Shown here: positions 1 through 12,111 of the stretch, piece by piece
How the letters are laid out: every line of letters starts with the position of its first letter
Position numbering within the stretch: position 1 is the first letter of the stretch
Assembly (NCBI RefSeq): GCF_007644035.1
Contig: NZ_VMTV02000471.1
Coordinates: forward strand, 175,204-239,203
DNA length: 64,000 nt
Origin: Vogesella mureinivorans
GTDB lineage: Bacteria; Pseudomonadota; Gammaproteobacteria; Burkholderiales; Chromobacteriaceae
Direction: 5' to 3'
Program-made: the position numbers and the translations under genes
Notes under the pieces: model-generated
Databases searched by the model: none
What the model saw: only the letters and a program-made list of their open reading frames with translations
Told to the model about the DNA's origin: nothing

Positions 1-1
1 C

Positions 2-49
2 CGGCTGGGCATGCGCGACCTGGATGCCCTGTTCATGCGAGGGCAATAA
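2..49 (+). CDS. C-terminal end of an unidentified protein (partial)
   Basis: An open frame enters from the left edge and stops with TAA at 47-49, giving the tail GMRDLDALFMRGQ. The codon choice is GC-rich like the neighbouring chromosomal genes and it lies on the same strand as the protease gene that follows 67 bases later. Too little is visible to identify the family. It could also be a chance open frame, since only 15 residues are seen. Confidence 0.4.
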   Translation, partial: RLGMRDLDALFMRGQ

Positions 50-116
50 AACAGCGCCATTGTCATTTTTCAAGTGGGCATGGATACTGATACGCTTTCC
101 CACGCCATCATTTGCC

Positions 117-2867
117 ATGCTCCGCTCCCCCATCCACATCGCCGTGCTACTGGCCATGCTGGCCGGCAGCCATCCCGCCCTGGCCGCACCAGCCACACCA
201 CCCGCTGTCACAACCGCAGCCAACGCCCCGGCCCTGCAACGGGAAAGCGAGGGTGTGCGCGAGTTTCGTCTCGATAACGGCCTCCGCATCTTGCTGCTAA
301 ACGATGCCAGTGCCGACAAGACGCTGGTCAATCTCAGCTACCACGTCGGCAGCCGCCACGAAAACTATGGCGAGAGCGGGCTGGCGCATATCCTGGAACA
401 CATGCTGTTCCGCGGCACCACCACCCTGCCCGCCGAAAAGCGCGAGCTGGAAATGACGCATCGCGGCATCAGCGGCAACGCCACCACCAATCCGGATGTC
501 ACCCAGTACTTCCAGACTTTTGCCTCCAATGCTGACACCCTGAACTGGGTGCTGCAGATGGAAGCCGACCGCATGCGCCACGCCACCATCACCAGCGACG
601 CCCTGGCGATAGAAATGAAAGTGGTACGCAATGAAATGGAGCGTGGCGAGAATAAGCCGGCACGCATGCTGCAGCAAAAGATGCTGGCCGTGGCCTACGA
701 CTGGCACGGCTATGGCCGCAGCACCATCGGCGCCCGCAGTGATGTGGAACAGATTGTCCCGCCCGCCATGCGACAGTTTTACGACCGCTACTACCAGCCC
801 GACAACGCTACCTTGATCGTGGCAGGCCGCTTCGATGAAGCCGCGGTGCTGCAGGCCATCCAGCGCAGCTTCGGCCCCATTCCCCGCCCGGCCCGGCAAC
901 TTGCCGACACGCATACAAGAGAGCCCGCCCAGGAAGGCCCACGCGAAGTCACTCTGCGCCGCAAAGGTGGCAACCCGCTGCTGGCGGTGCTGTATCACAT
1001 TCCGGCTGCCAGCCACCCGGACGCCGCACCGTTGGCCGTGCTGGCAAACATGCTGACCCGCGGCCCAGACAGCCTGCTGGGCGACAACCTGCTCGACCGT
1101 GAGCTGGCCGAGTACGTGGGCCAGTGGCGCGGCGAAAGCCGCGAGCCGGACTACCTGCTGTTCTTTGTCGAACTCTCGCAGAAGCACAACGTGGAAAAGG
1201 CACGCAACGTGCTGCTGGAACAGCTGGAACAGCAAGCCGCAGCCCGCCTGAAGGAAGAGGACATCCGCCTGGCCAAACAAAGCCTGCTGAACGAGATGGA
1301 ACGCAACGAAATCCGCATCAGCGCCTTCGGCCAGACACTGGCCGACTTCCAGGCACTGGGCGACTGGCGCATGTACTTTGCCTTCCGCGACCAGCTGGAA
1401 AAGGTCACTGCAGACGATCTGCGCCGCGTAGCCAAGGCCTATCTGAACGAGAACAACCGCACCCTCGGTTACTACCAGCCGGTAAAAGACAACACCGCTA
1501 TCCCGATACCGGAACAGGACGGCAAGCCTAACCTCGATCAGCTCGACAATCGCCCCCTGCGTGTCAGCGGGGAAGCATTTGAAGCGAATGCGGCCAACCT
1601 TATGTCACGGGTACAAAACCGCACGCTGGAAAACGGCATGCGCGTACACATGCTGCCCCGCAGTACCCGCCTGGGCGCAGTGCGCGCACGCCTGATCGTG
1701 CCATTCGGCTCGGCAGAAAGCCTGCAGGGGCGCACCATGCAGGCCGAGCTACTGGCGGACATGCTACGTGGCGGCGCGGAAGGCATGCGCAGCGGCGAAA
1801 TCAGCACCCGCCTCAACAAGCTGAAAGCCACCATCCATGCCAAATCGCGCGGCAATGCCGCCGTGCAGTTTGATATCAGCGCCCGCCGCGACACGCTGGC
1901 CGATACGCTGGACATCGTGCATCGCATGCTGAACTTCCAGGATCTGCCGTCGTACCGCTTCAAATACGTGCAGGATAGCTGGATCGCCGACCTGCAAGCG
2001 GAAGAGAGCCATACCGGGGATCAAGCCGACAATGTGCTGGAAGCCCTGCTGGACCCGTACCCTGCCGGCGACATCCGCCACACGCCAAACCACACCGAAA
2101 AGCTGCAAGCCGTACGCGAGATGTCAGTAGACGACTTGGTCAGCATCAACCGCAAGATGCTGGCGTTTTCCGACGCCAGCCTCAGCATTACCGGCGATGT
2201 CGACCCCGACTCGCTGACGCCGGTACTGCAACTGATGGGCCGCCCGCGCGGCCAGCAGCCCTACCACCGGATCAGCACACCGTATCAAGCCAGTGTGGCC
2301 AGCACCCGGGTCCTGGCTATCCCCGGCAAAGCCAGCGCCGACTACCGCGCCGGCATCAAGCTGCAGCTGAATGTACAGGATGAGGATATGCCGGCCATCG
2401 CCATTGCCAGTTACATCCTGGGCGAAGACGGCAATGCACGGCTATGGCAACGGCTGCGCAATCAGGAAGGGCTTTCTTACAGCGCCAGCAGCGCACTGGT
2501 ACCGGACTGGACCGACGACCGCAACAGCGCCCTGTACCTGCAAGCCAGCTTTCCACCGCAGCAACGCAGCAAACTGGCCAGTGCTATCAGCGAAGAAATG
2601 CAGCGTTTCTGGGAAAATGGCATCACCGCAGAGGAGTTGCAGCGTGCCAAGATCGGGCTACGGCAGGAAGCCGCCAAAGACTGGAGCGAAGAAAGCTGGC
2701 AGCTGGCCATGCTCAGCCGGCTGCCACGCCAGAAACTGGACTTCATCGCCTACCAGCGCCTGCTGGACCAGCTAGACACACAAACGCTGGCGCAGGTGAA
2801 TGCTGCCATTCGCCGGCACCTGTCACCCACCAAGCTGGTACAGGTGTTGGCCGGCAGTTTCGACTAG
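117..2867 (+). CDS. Two-domain M16 (pitrilysin-family) zinc metalloprotease, exported
   Basis: Predicted periplasmic zinc peptidase of family M16. From the ATG at 117 the protein is 916 aa and starts with a signal peptide (about residues 1-28, ending ALAAP). The inverted zinc motif HxxEH is seen as HILEH at residues 91-95, and a downstream VRNEMERGE segment supplies the likely third ligand. The second half repeats the M16 fold (a second ENGMRVHML segment), but the HxxEH position reads AELLAD, so that half is probably the non-catalytic partner, as is usual for the family. The reading frame is open back to 24, but the 117 start is chosen because it begins at the signal peptide. Substrate cannot be inferred from sequence. 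Confidence 0.9.
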   Translation: MLRSPIHIAVLLAMLAGSHPALAAPATPPAVTTAANAPALQRESEGVREFRLDNGLRILLLNDASADKTLVNLSYHVGSRHENYGESGLAHILEHMLFRGTTTLPAEKRELEMTHRGISGNATTNPDVTQYFQTFASNADTLNWVLQMEADRMRHATITSDALAIEMKVVRNEMERGENKPARMLQQKMLAVAYDWHGYGRSTIGARSDVEQIVPPAMRQFYDRYYQPDNATLIVAGRFDEAAVLQAIQRSFGPIPRPARQLADTHTREPAQEGPREVTLRRKGGNPLLAVLYHIPAASHPDAAPLAVLANMLTRGPDSLLGDNLLDRELAEYVGQWRGESREPDYLLFFVELSQKHNVEKARNVLLEQLEQQAAARLKEEDIRLAKQSLLNEMERNEIRISAFGQTLADFQALGDWRMYFAFRDQLEKVTADDLRRVAKAYLNENNRTLGYYQPVKDNTAIPIPEQDGKPNLDQLDNRPLRVSGEAFEANAANLMSRVQNRTLENGMRVHMLPRSTRLGAVRARLIVPFGSAESLQGRTMQAELLADMLRGGAEGMRSGEISTRLNKLKATIHAKSRGNAAVQFDISARRDTLADTLDIVHRMLNFQDLPSYRFKYVQDSWIADLQAEESHTGDQADNVLEALLDPYPAGDIRHTPNHTEKLQAVREMSVDDLVSINRKMLAFSDASLSITGDVDPDSLTPVLQLMGRPRGQQPYHRISTPYQASVASTRVLAIPGKASADYRAGIKLQLNVQDEDMPAIAIASYILGEDGNARLWQRLRNQEGLSYSASSALVPDWTDDRNSALYLQASFPPQQRSKLASAISEEMQRFWENGITAEELQRAKIGLRQEAAKDWSEESWQLAMLSRLPRQKLDFIAYQRLLDQLDTQTLAQVNAAIRRHLSPTKLVQVLAGSFD

Positions 2868-2874
2868 CCCGCTA

Positions 2875-3117
2875 TCAGGGAGCAGGCGTGCATACCGCGC
2901 CAGCCGGGCAAGCCGGCGGGGTCGGCGCGCTACTGGCGGCATTGGCCGCAGCTTTCACACCGGCGGCGGTGACATCCACCGCCGCGCCTACCACCGTCGC
3001 GCCGACAGACACGGCGGTAGAAGCTACCGACACGGCGGCACTGGCCACGGACACGGCCGCGCAGCCACTCAATTGCCCGCAGGCAAGCAACACCATACCA
3101 AACACACCGTAGCGCAT
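2875..3117 (-). CDS. Small Ala/Val-rich lipoprotein
   Basis: An 80-residue protein with a lipoprotein signal: hydrophobic stretch then LSGC, with Cys19 the predicted lipidated residue. The mature part is a low-complexity run of Ala, Val, Ser and Gly with repeats of the type AVSVAS, ending in a short Pro/Cys-rich tail. Such small lipoproteins are common in Neisseriales, but no function is known to me. It converges on the M16 protease gene, with 7 bases between the two stop codons. The repetitive composition makes the extent of the mature domain hard to judge; the lipobox is the strongest evidence that it is real. Confidence 0.7.
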   Translation of the reverse strand: MRYGVFGMVLLACGQLSGCAAVSVASAAVSVASTAVSVGATVVGAAVDVTAAGVKAAANAASSAPTPPACPAGAVCTPAP

Positions 3118-3172
3118 GATCTACCCCTTGATTGAACTGGCATCATTGTACGAACTACCGCGATGGTAACGC

Positions 3173-3210
3173 ACAAAAAAACAAACCCCCAGCCTAGGCC
3201 GGGGGTTTGT
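3173..3210 (-). terminator. Rho-independent terminator of rpmB-rpmG
   Basis: On the minus strand, stem ACAAACCCCC/GGGGGTTTGT (3181-3210) is followed by a run of eight T (plus-strand A run 3174-3181). It lies 48 bases past the rpmG stop codon. Confidence 0.85.
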
Positions 3211-3257
3211 TATCAACAGGTGCGCTCCCGAAGGAGCACCACCGTAAAGAAGCCAAA

Positions 3258-3413
3258 TTATTTCAGTTTGGTTTCTTTGTACAGAACATGCTTGCGGGCA
3301 ACGGGATCAAACTTTTTGATCTCCATTTTTTCCGGCATGGTGCGCTTGTTCTTGGTGGTGGTGTAGAAATGACCAGTACCTGCAGTCGATTCCAGTTTGA
3401 TCTTGTCGCGCAT
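3258..3413 (-). CDS. rpmG: 50S ribosomal protein L33
   Basis: A 51-residue basic protein, starting [20 protein letters not shown] and ending in VLYKETKLK, which matches the L33 family over its full usual length. L33 lies near the E site of the large ribosomal subunit. The conserved cysteines of zinc-binding L33 forms are absent, so this is the C-minus, zinc-independent type. It is the second gene of the rpmB-rpmG operon, 30 bases after rpmB, and is followed by a clear terminator. The gene is too short for ordinary ORF cut-offs but the match is unambiguous. Confidence 0.95.
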   Translation of the reverse strand: MRDKIKLESTAGTGHFYTTTKNKRTMPEKMEIKKFDPVARKHVLYKETKLK

Positions 3414-3443
3414 GGCTAATCCTTAAGCTTCGGTCGAGTTAAA

Positions 3444-3677
3444 TTACAGTTCGCCGCGAGCACGCAGGTCGGCCAGAACTGCATCAATGCCTACCTTGTC
3501 AATAGTACGCAGAGCAGCGTTGGAGATACGCAGACGTACCCAACGGTTTTCGCTCTCTACCCAGAACTTGCGATACTGCAGGTTCGGCAGAAAACGACGC
3601 TTAGTTTTGTTATTGGCGTGGGACACATTGTTCCCGGTCATCGGACGCTTGCCGGTGACTTTGCAAACACGCGCCAT
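3444..3677 (-). CDS. rpmB: 50S ribosomal protein L28
   Basis: A 77-residue L28 protein: [12 protein letters not shown] at the N-terminus, then [19 protein letters not shown], then the VRLRIS block and an acidic-basic tail. The length equals that of most bacterial L28 proteins. L28 is a component of the large ribosomal subunit that is needed for its assembly. It is the first gene of the rpmB-rpmG operon, with a candidate sigma-70 promoter 35 to 64 bases upstream. There is nothing unusual in the sequence. Confidence 0.97.
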   Translation of the reverse strand: MARVCKVTGKRPMTGNNVSHANNKTKRRFLPNLQYRKFWVESENRWVRLRISNAALRTIDKVGIDAVLADLRARGEL

Positions 3678-3711
3678 GGTTAATCACTCCCAAAAGCCGG
3701 TAAAAGAAAGA

Positions 3712-3741
3712 CTTATACCATATTAAGAGGCCCCGATACAA
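3712..3741 (-). promoter_or_regulatory. Candidate sigma-70 promoter for rpmB-rpmG
   Basis: Read on the minus strand, TTGTAT (3741-3736), an 18-base spacer, and TATAAG (3717-3712). It sits just upstream of rpmB in the divergent region with pyrG. Only sequence resemblance supports it. Confidence 0.5.
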
Positions 3742-4097
3742 GCACCCGCCACGGCAATTACATGCTGCAGCGGTAAGCTGTTGCCAGAACCCCAACCCAA
3801 AGTGAGGCGGATGATACCGCATTGCGGCTGGTAGCGCAGCAAAAAACTGCAAGCAAAGTACGCCACACAGGCGGCTGCATAGCCGGCAAAAAGACAAGAC
3901 AAGCAAAGACTTACCCCTGCAGCCCGCGCAACCAGCGCCGCCATGACATGGCACGCGCACCGCCCGGCCACCTGTGCTGGCGCCACCGAGCACACGTTCT
4001 ATACTGCCGCCAAGCCTGCCTGCCCCATCACACATGCACCACGCATGGGAAACAGGCACGACAGTTGAATAGATTGCGATGAAGGCACCTTGCCCCA
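3742..4097. other. Gene-free divergent intergenic region rpmB/pyrG
   Basis: About 350 bases between the rpmB promoter candidate and the pyrG promoter candidate. Overlapping open frames exist on both strands, but they are cysteine-rich with no family resemblance and no convincing ribosome binding site, so I leave them out. I see no structured RNA here. Confidence 0.4.
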
Positions 4098-4126
4098 TTC
4101 AAAAAAAGGTGGCTTTCGGTTAAAAT
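4098..4126 (+). promoter_or_regulatory. Candidate promoter for pyrG
   Basis: TTCAAA (4098-4103), a 17-base spacer and TAAAAT (4121-4126), 28 bases before the pyrG ATG. The -10 is good and the -35 is weak. Confidence 0.35.
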
Positions 4127-4141
4127 CCCGGATTCTCATAG

Positions 4142-5794
<1,653 letters not shown>

Positions 5795-5824
5795 TAAGCG
5801 TTTTGCCTTATTCCGCCTGTTAAC

Positions 5825-5870
5825 GGTTGGCCGCAGCTCATGCAGACCCCTGCAGGACTTGCGGCCAACC
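5825..5870. repeat. Inverted pair of the GGTTGGCCGC / GCGGCCAACC motif between pyrG and kdsA
   Basis: GGTTGGCCGCA at 5825-5835 faces TGCGGCCAACC at 5860-5870, giving 11-bp perfect arms around a 24-base loop. It lies in the 96-base gap after the pyrG stop. It has no T run, so any terminator role is uncertain. The motif recurs throughout the window. Confidence 0.7.
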
Positions 5871-5890
5871 TTGCCTTGAAAGGACACACC

Positions 5891-8114
<2,224 letters not shown>

Positions 8115-8116
8115 TC

Positions 8117-8413
8117 ATGCGCCGCCTGACCCTGATGCTGATCATCTTGCTCTCTGCCTTGCAGTGGCCCTTATGGCTGGGCAAGGGCAGCTGGCTCAGG
8201 GTCTGGCAGCTTGATAAACAGGTAGAAGAACAGCGTGCGGCCAACCTGGTACTGGTGCGCCGCAACGCTGCTCTGGATGCAGAAGTACGTGATCTGAAGC
8301 AAGGAACCGCCGCAATTGAGGAGCGTGCACGCAATGAGCTTGGCATGATCCGCAAAGGTGAGGTATTTTTCCAGCTTCTTGATACGGCCAATGCACCACC
8401 CGCGCAGCAATAG
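8117..8413 (+). CDS. ftsB: Cell division protein FtsB
   Basis: A 98-residue bitopic membrane protein of the divisome. FtsB binds FtsL and FtsQ and helps activate septal peptidoglycan synthesis. The sequence shows a short cytoplasmic N-terminus, one membrane segment (about residues 5-22), and a periplasmic coiled coil (about residues 28-70) containing the LD-Q-E-N heptad pattern followed by a conserved RNELGMI-type segment. Position directly after eno, with only 2 bases between, is the classic arrangement in proteobacteria and supports the assignment. The C-terminal tail is Ala/Pro-rich. Confidence 0.93.
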   Translation: MRRLTLMLIILLSALQWPLWLGKGSWLRVWQLDKQVEEQRAANLVLVRRNAALDAEVRDLKQGTAAIEERARNELGMIRKGEVFFQLLDTANAPPAQQ

Positions 8414-8488
8414 CGTATATTGACGCGCCTAAGGCCACTACCGATAACGATATAAATGGCAGGCTATAAAGGCTACAGGGTCTGGTCT

Positions 8489-10288
8489 ATGACGACACAC
8501 AATCCCATCGATACCGCACGGGAAACCCTCAAACAGCTCACCATGCGCAAGCTGTTGCCCACCCCGGACAACTTCGAGCGCGTCTACTGCGAAATCGCCC
8601 AAGTACCGCAGGATACCCGCAAGAACAAGCTGGCCGAGCTGATACTGCGCGCCTTCGAGAACCTGCCATCCGGCGACTCCAGCTACAAGATCGCCCTCAC
8701 CAAACTGCGTAAAGCCATCGAAGACGAAAAGTGGGAGCTTATCCCGCAGCTCGTCATGGATTTATCCACACTGCACCAGCGCAGCCGTGAAGTGACCCAG
8801 AGCTGGGGCCAGCTGGTACTGGACCTGATCCGCGCCTGGGAAACCCGCACGCCCGAAATGGGCCAGCGCTATAAGCAGTCCGCGCTGGAACGCGTTATTG
8901 CCACCTTTGGCAATGCGCCAGACGAGCTCAATGAAAAGCTCGTCAATCTCACCAAAACCTGGCTACAGCCTGGCAGCAATAACAGCATCGGCATCGAAGT
9001 AGCAGGCCTGGACGACGAAGCCGATAGCCCTGCCGCGCCCACCACGCCAGCAGCTAGCGGCAATATTGTTGTCAGCAGCAACCAGTGGCGCGCCTGGATG
9101 GAAGTGCTGCAATACGCGCTGAAGTTCGGCATCGAACCACGCTTGGTGCACTACCCGGACATGATGCCGCTGTTCGACGAAGTACAGCAGGCACTGCAAC
9201 ACATTAATGCCGACGATGAAATCAGCAGCTTCTTCCCGCGTTTGCGCGCCTTCCTGATCCGCCTGGAGCTGATCTCGCAAGACGACAAGCGCCTGGTATC
9301 CGGCCTGTCCGGCCTGATGCAGCTGATGCTGCAGAACGTGGCCGAGCTGAACCGCTCCGACAGCTACCTGGTAGGCCAGATCGCCAGCCTGCAGCAAATC
9401 CTGTCGCAGCCCAATATTTCCATCCAGCACATTTACCAGCTGGAATCCAGCCTGAAAGAAGTCATCCACAAACAGGGCAACCTGCGCCATTCGCTGGACG
9501 AAGCCACCAGCTCGCTGCGCGCCCTGCTGGATACCTTCCTGGACAAGCTGTCGCTGATGACCGACCACACCGGTGATTTCCACCAGCGCATCAGCACCCA
9601 TAGCGACCGCATCAAGCACTCGCAAAACGCCAGCGAGCTCACCGGCATCCTGCAAGACCTGCTGTCCGACACCGCCAGCATGCAAGACAACCTCAAGCAA
9701 TCGCACAGCGAGCTGCTGGCTGCCAAACAGGATGTCCAGTCGGCACAAAGCCGCATCGGCGAGCTGGAAAAAGCGCTGGAAGCCGCCAGCGCCAAGGTGA
9801 AAGAAGACCAGCTCACCGGCGCGTTCAACCGCCGTGGCCTGGAAGAGCACTTCGACCGCGAAATCCACCGCGCCGAACGCAGCGGCCAACCTTTGTCGGT
9901 AGCGCTGATCGACGTGGACAACTTCAAGCAGCTAAACGACCGCTACGGCCACCTGACCGGTGACGATGTGCTGAAGTATCTGGTGGACATGATGCACCAC
10001 AGCCTGCGCACCTCGGACATCGTGGGGCGCTTTGGCGGCGAGGAGTTCGTGGTGATCCTGCCGGACACCCCGGTCAACGAAGCCGTCGAGCTGGTACAGC
10101 GCCTGCAGCGCGAGCTGACCAAGAACTTCTTCCTGGCCAATCAGGACAAGCTGGTGGTGACTTTTAGCGCCGGCGTGGCATTGTGGCACCGCGGCGAGCA
10201 GGATTGCGACGTGATCGAGCGCGCCGACCGCGCCATGTACCAAGCCAAGCTGGCGGGTAAAAACCGCACGCTATCGGCGGAAAACTAA
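8489..10288 (+). CDS. Diguanylate cyclase with long N-terminal region (GGEEF)
   Basis: Predicted to make cyclic di-GMP from two GTP. From ATG 8489 it is 599 residues. The C-terminal ~165 residues are a GGDEF domain with the active-site variant GGEEF (within GRFGGEEFVV), and an RxxD inhibitory site (RTSD) exactly five residues before it, so product inhibition is likely. The N-terminal ~400 residues have no membrane segment and are mostly helical, starting IDTARETLKQL and PTPDNFERVY, with a coiled coil (about 390-430) leading into the GGDEF domain. An in-frame ATG at 8456 has no ribosome site, whereas ACAGGG precedes 8489. Signal sensed is unknown. Confidence 0.9.
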   Translation: MTTHNPIDTARETLKQLTMRKLLPTPDNFERVYCEIAQVPQDTRKNKLAELILRAFENLPSGDSSYKIALTKLRKAIEDEKWELIPQLVMDLSTLHQRSREVTQSWGQLVLDLIRAWETRTPEMGQRYKQSALERVIATFGNAPDELNEKLVNLTKTWLQPGSNNSIGIEVAGLDDEADSPAAPTTPAASGNIVVSSNQWRAWMEVLQYALKFGIEPRLVHYPDMMPLFDEVQQALQHINADDEISSFFPRLRAFLIRLELISQDDKRLVSGLSGLMQLMLQNVAELNRSDSYLVGQIASLQQILSQPNISIQHIYQLESSLKEVIHKQGNLRHSLDEATSSLRALLDTFLDKLSLMTDHTGDFHQRISTHSDRIKHSQNASELTGILQDLLSDTASMQDNLKQSHSELLAAKQDVQSAQSRIGELEKALEAASAKVKEDQLTGAFNRRGLEEHFDREIHRAERSGQPLSVALIDVDNFKQLNDRYGHLTGDDVLKYLVDMMHHSLRTSDIVGRFGGEEFVVILPDTPVNEAVELVQRLQRELTKNFFLANQDKLVVTFSAGVALWHRGEQDCDVIERADRAMYQAKLAGKNRTLSAEN

Positions 10289-10303
10289 GCCCGCCCTACC
10301 CAT

Positions 10304-10331
10304 GCAAAACGGCGCCGCGGCGCCGTTTTGC
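10304..10331. terminator. Bidirectional hairpin between convergent cyclase and rnfH genes
   Basis: GCAAAACGGCGCC and GGCGCCGTTTTGC form a 13-bp perfect stem around a 2-base loop (10304-10331). A-rich and T-rich ends on the two strands suit termination in both directions. A copy of the recurrent TGCGGCCAACCTT motif follows at 10339. Confidence 0.75.
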
Positions 10332-10373
10332 TTTACCTGCGGCCAACCTTTGGCCCCGCACGCGGCGAGCAGG

Positions 10374-10679
10374 CTAGTCGCCACCCTTTTTCATGGCCAG
10401 GCCGGCTTCCGCACGCTGGCGGCGCACCGCTTTCGGGTCGGCCTGCAGCGGGCGGTAGATCTCTACCCTGTCGCCTTCGCGCAGCAGCGCATCCGGCTTC
10501 ACCGCCTTGCTGAAAATACCCAGCTTGAGGTTGGCCATATCGATATCGGCAAACTCGGCGGCCAAACCCGATGCCTGCACCGCCTGCAGCGCCGTGCTAC
10601 CGGCAGCCAGCGTCAGGCGCACGATCTTCTGCCGCGCCGGCAGCGCGTAGGCCACCTCTACCGCAATGCGCTCAGTCAT
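10374..10679 (-). CDS. rnfH: RnfH family ubiquitin-like protein (RatB)
   Basis: A 101-residue protein of the RnfH (UPF0125) family, which has a ubiquitin-like beta-grasp fold. The assignment rests on the MTERIAVEVAYALP start, the LKLGIFSKAVKPDALLREGDRVEIYRPL core and the DPKAVRRQRA tail, all typical of the family. The start at 10679 is chosen over the in-frame one at 10715 because the family begins here. It overlaps the end of ratA by 8 bases, so the two are translationally coupled, the usual ratA-rnfH arrangement. Its cellular role is not settled. Confidence 0.9.
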   Translation of the reverse strand: MTERIAVEVAYALPARQKIVRLTLAAGSTALQAVQASGLAAEFADIDMANLKLGIFSKAVKPDALLREGDRVEIYRPLQADPKAVRRQRAEAGLAMKKGGD

Positions 10680-11109
10680 CGCCGTACACCCGGTCGGCTT
10701 CCTTGATGAACGCATCCACCAGCGTGCCGGAGATATGGCCGAATACCGGGCCGATAATGGTTTCCAGCAGCTTGCTGGAAAACTCGTAACTCAGGCGAAA
10801 CTCCACCTTGCAGCCCACCTCGCCCAAGGGGTGAAAGTGCCAGCGCCCCTCCAGAAACTTGAACGGGCCATCCACCAGCTGCATCAGGATGGTAGACGGC
10901 GGCTGGTTCACATTGCGCGTGGTGAAATGCTGCTTCACCCGCAGGTAATCGATATGCAGGCTGGCCACCAGCGTATCGCCCTCGCGCGAGTGCTCCTCGC
11001 CCCTGGCGCACCACGGTAAAAAGCGCGGGTACTGGCTGACTTCGTCTACCAGACGGAACATCTGCTCTGGCGTGTGCGCCACCAGCACGTTTTTTTCGAC
11101 GACTTGCAT
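10672..11109 (-). CDS. ratA: RatA / COQ10-like START-domain protein
   Basis: A 145-residue member of the polyketide cyclase/START family represented by E. coli RatA (YfjG). RatA has been described as a ribosome-association inhibitor, while relatives of COQ10 bind ubiquinone; which applies here is not decided by sequence. The family features are the VEKNVLVAHTPEQMF start, YPRFLPWC, and FKFLEGRWHFHPL. It is transcribed divergently from smpB and is followed by rnfH with an 8-base overlap. The smpB-ratA-rnfH neighbourhood is conserved in many proteobacteria and supports the assignment. Confidence 0.9.
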   Translation of the reverse strand: MQVVEKNVLVAHTPEQMFRLVDEVSQYPRFLPWCARGEEHSREGDTLVASLHIDYLRVKQHFTTRNVNQPPSTILMQLVDGPFKFLEGRWHFHPLGEVGCKVEFRLSYEFSSKLLETIIGPVFGHISGTLVDAFIKEADRVYGDD

Positions 11110-11198
11110 GGTTTAACCGGCAAAAGAAAGGTGGAAGGTTACACAATGCCCACCCCTGCGGGCAAGCCGCCGGGACAAGCCCCTGAATTTTCGGCACT

Positions 11199-11226
11199 TT
11201 GGCGAAAGCACCGAATCTGCTAGAAT
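11199..11226 (+). promoter_or_regulatory. Candidate sigma-70 promoter for smpB
   Basis: TTGGCG (11199-11204), a 16-base spacer and TAGAAT (11221-11226), 36 bases before the smpB ATG, in the divergent gap with ratA. Confidence 0.45.
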
Positions 11227-11261
11227 GCGCGATTCCCTGCAAACCTCTTTATCTGGCAGCC

Positions 11262-11708
11262 ATGAGCATTATCGACAACCGCAAGGCCTTCCACGACTAC
11301 TTTATCGAGGAACAACTCGAAGCCGGTCTGGTACTGGAAGGCTGGGAGGTCAAAGCGATTCGCGCCGGGCGCGTACAGCTGAAAGAAAGCTACGTCATTT
11401 ACCGTAACGGCGCTTTCTACCTGTTTGGCTGCCACATCACCCCGCTGCAATCCGCCTCTACCCACATCAAGCCCGACCCGGTGCGCGACCGCAAACTGCT
11501 GCTCAAGCACGAGCAGATCAGCCGCCTGATCGGCAAGGTAGAACGCGCCGGCTACACCATGGTGGCGCTGAACCTGCACTTCAGCAAAGGCAATATCAAG
11601 GCCGACGTCGGCCTGGCCAAAGGCAAGAAGCAGCACGACAAGCGCGAAACCGAAAAAGAACGCGAATGGCAGCGCGAAAAACAACGCCTGATCCGCAACA
11701 AAGGCTAA
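11262..11708 (+). CDS. smpB: SsrA (tmRNA)-binding protein SmpB
   Basis: Binds tmRNA and delivers it to stalled ribosomes for trans-translation. The protein from ATG 11262 is 148 residues, the standard length. It shows the [11 protein letters not shown] start, [16 protein letters not shown] and the ESYV block, the [10 protein letters not shown] segment, and the conserved basic C-terminal tail [13 protein letters not shown], which enters the ribosomal decoding site. A frame open back to 11199 is rejected because the family starts at MSIIDN. The tmRNA gene itself is not in the window. A small membrane protein gene follows after 2 bases. Confidence 0.97.
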   Translation: MSIIDNRKAFHDYFIEEQLEAGLVLEGWEVKAIRAGRVQLKESYVIYRNGAFYLFGCHITPLQSASTHIKPDPVRDRKLLLKHEQISRLIGKVERAGYTMVALNLHFSKGNIKADVGLAKGKKQHDKRETEKEREWQREKQRLIRNKG

Positions 11709-11710
11709 CC

Positions 11711-12052
11711 ATGAAATCCAGCGCCTTCCAGCCGCTTATCCTCATCGTACTGGGCCTGCTGTGGTTCCTGAAAAGCAGCGCCCTGCTGCCCGACACCACC
11801 ACCCTGCTGGCCCTGCTGCTGGCCGCCAGCGGCATCGTGCTGCTGGTGGTAGATGGCCTGACCAAATCCACTGTCGTTACCGCCCCCATGCTGATGTACG
11901 CCGGCGTAGCGGTTTACCTGTTTGACGAAGACAAACTGCGCCTGAGCCACATGCTGTCGCTGGGCATGATCCTGCTGGGCTTGCTGATGCTCATCGCCCG
12001 CAGCGACCGCATCCCGGAAAGACGCCAGCGCCGCGTAGCCGGTAACGACTAA
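11711..12052 (+). CDS. Small four-helix membrane protein of unknown function
   Basis: A 113-residue hydrophobic protein that I do not recognise. Hydrophobic stretches at about residues 8-26, 31-50, 54-67 and 76-95 suggest three to four membrane helices, followed by a strongly basic tail (RIPERRQRRVAGND) that should face the cytoplasm. It lies 2 bases behind smpB, so it is probably cotranscribed and translationally coupled, and 59 bases ahead of guaA. No catalytic motif can be seen. Codon use is like the neighbouring core genes. Confidence 0.75.
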   Translation: MKSSAFQPLILIVLGLLWFLKSSALLPDTTTLLALLLAASGIVLLVVDGLTKSTVVTAPMLMYAGVAVYLFDEDKLRLSHMLSLGMILLGLLMLIARSDRIPERRQRRVAGND

Positions 12053-12111
12053 AGTAAACGTATTCCAAGCATTACTGGCTACCTGCCAGTTTTTTACCTT
12101 CAAGGACAGTC

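Noticed and set aside
297-1280. Long open frame on the minus strand opposite the M16 protease
   Set aside because: It is the antisense shadow of a clear gene; GC-rich codon bias opens the opposite frame. The same applies to frames at 4196-5887, 6597-8102, 12100-13809, 37906-39498, 41670-44015, 45254-47023 and 53547-54719.
3723-4098. Open frames in the rpmB/pyrG gap on both strands
   Set aside because: Cysteine-rich, no family resemblance, no ribosome binding site, overlapping each other.
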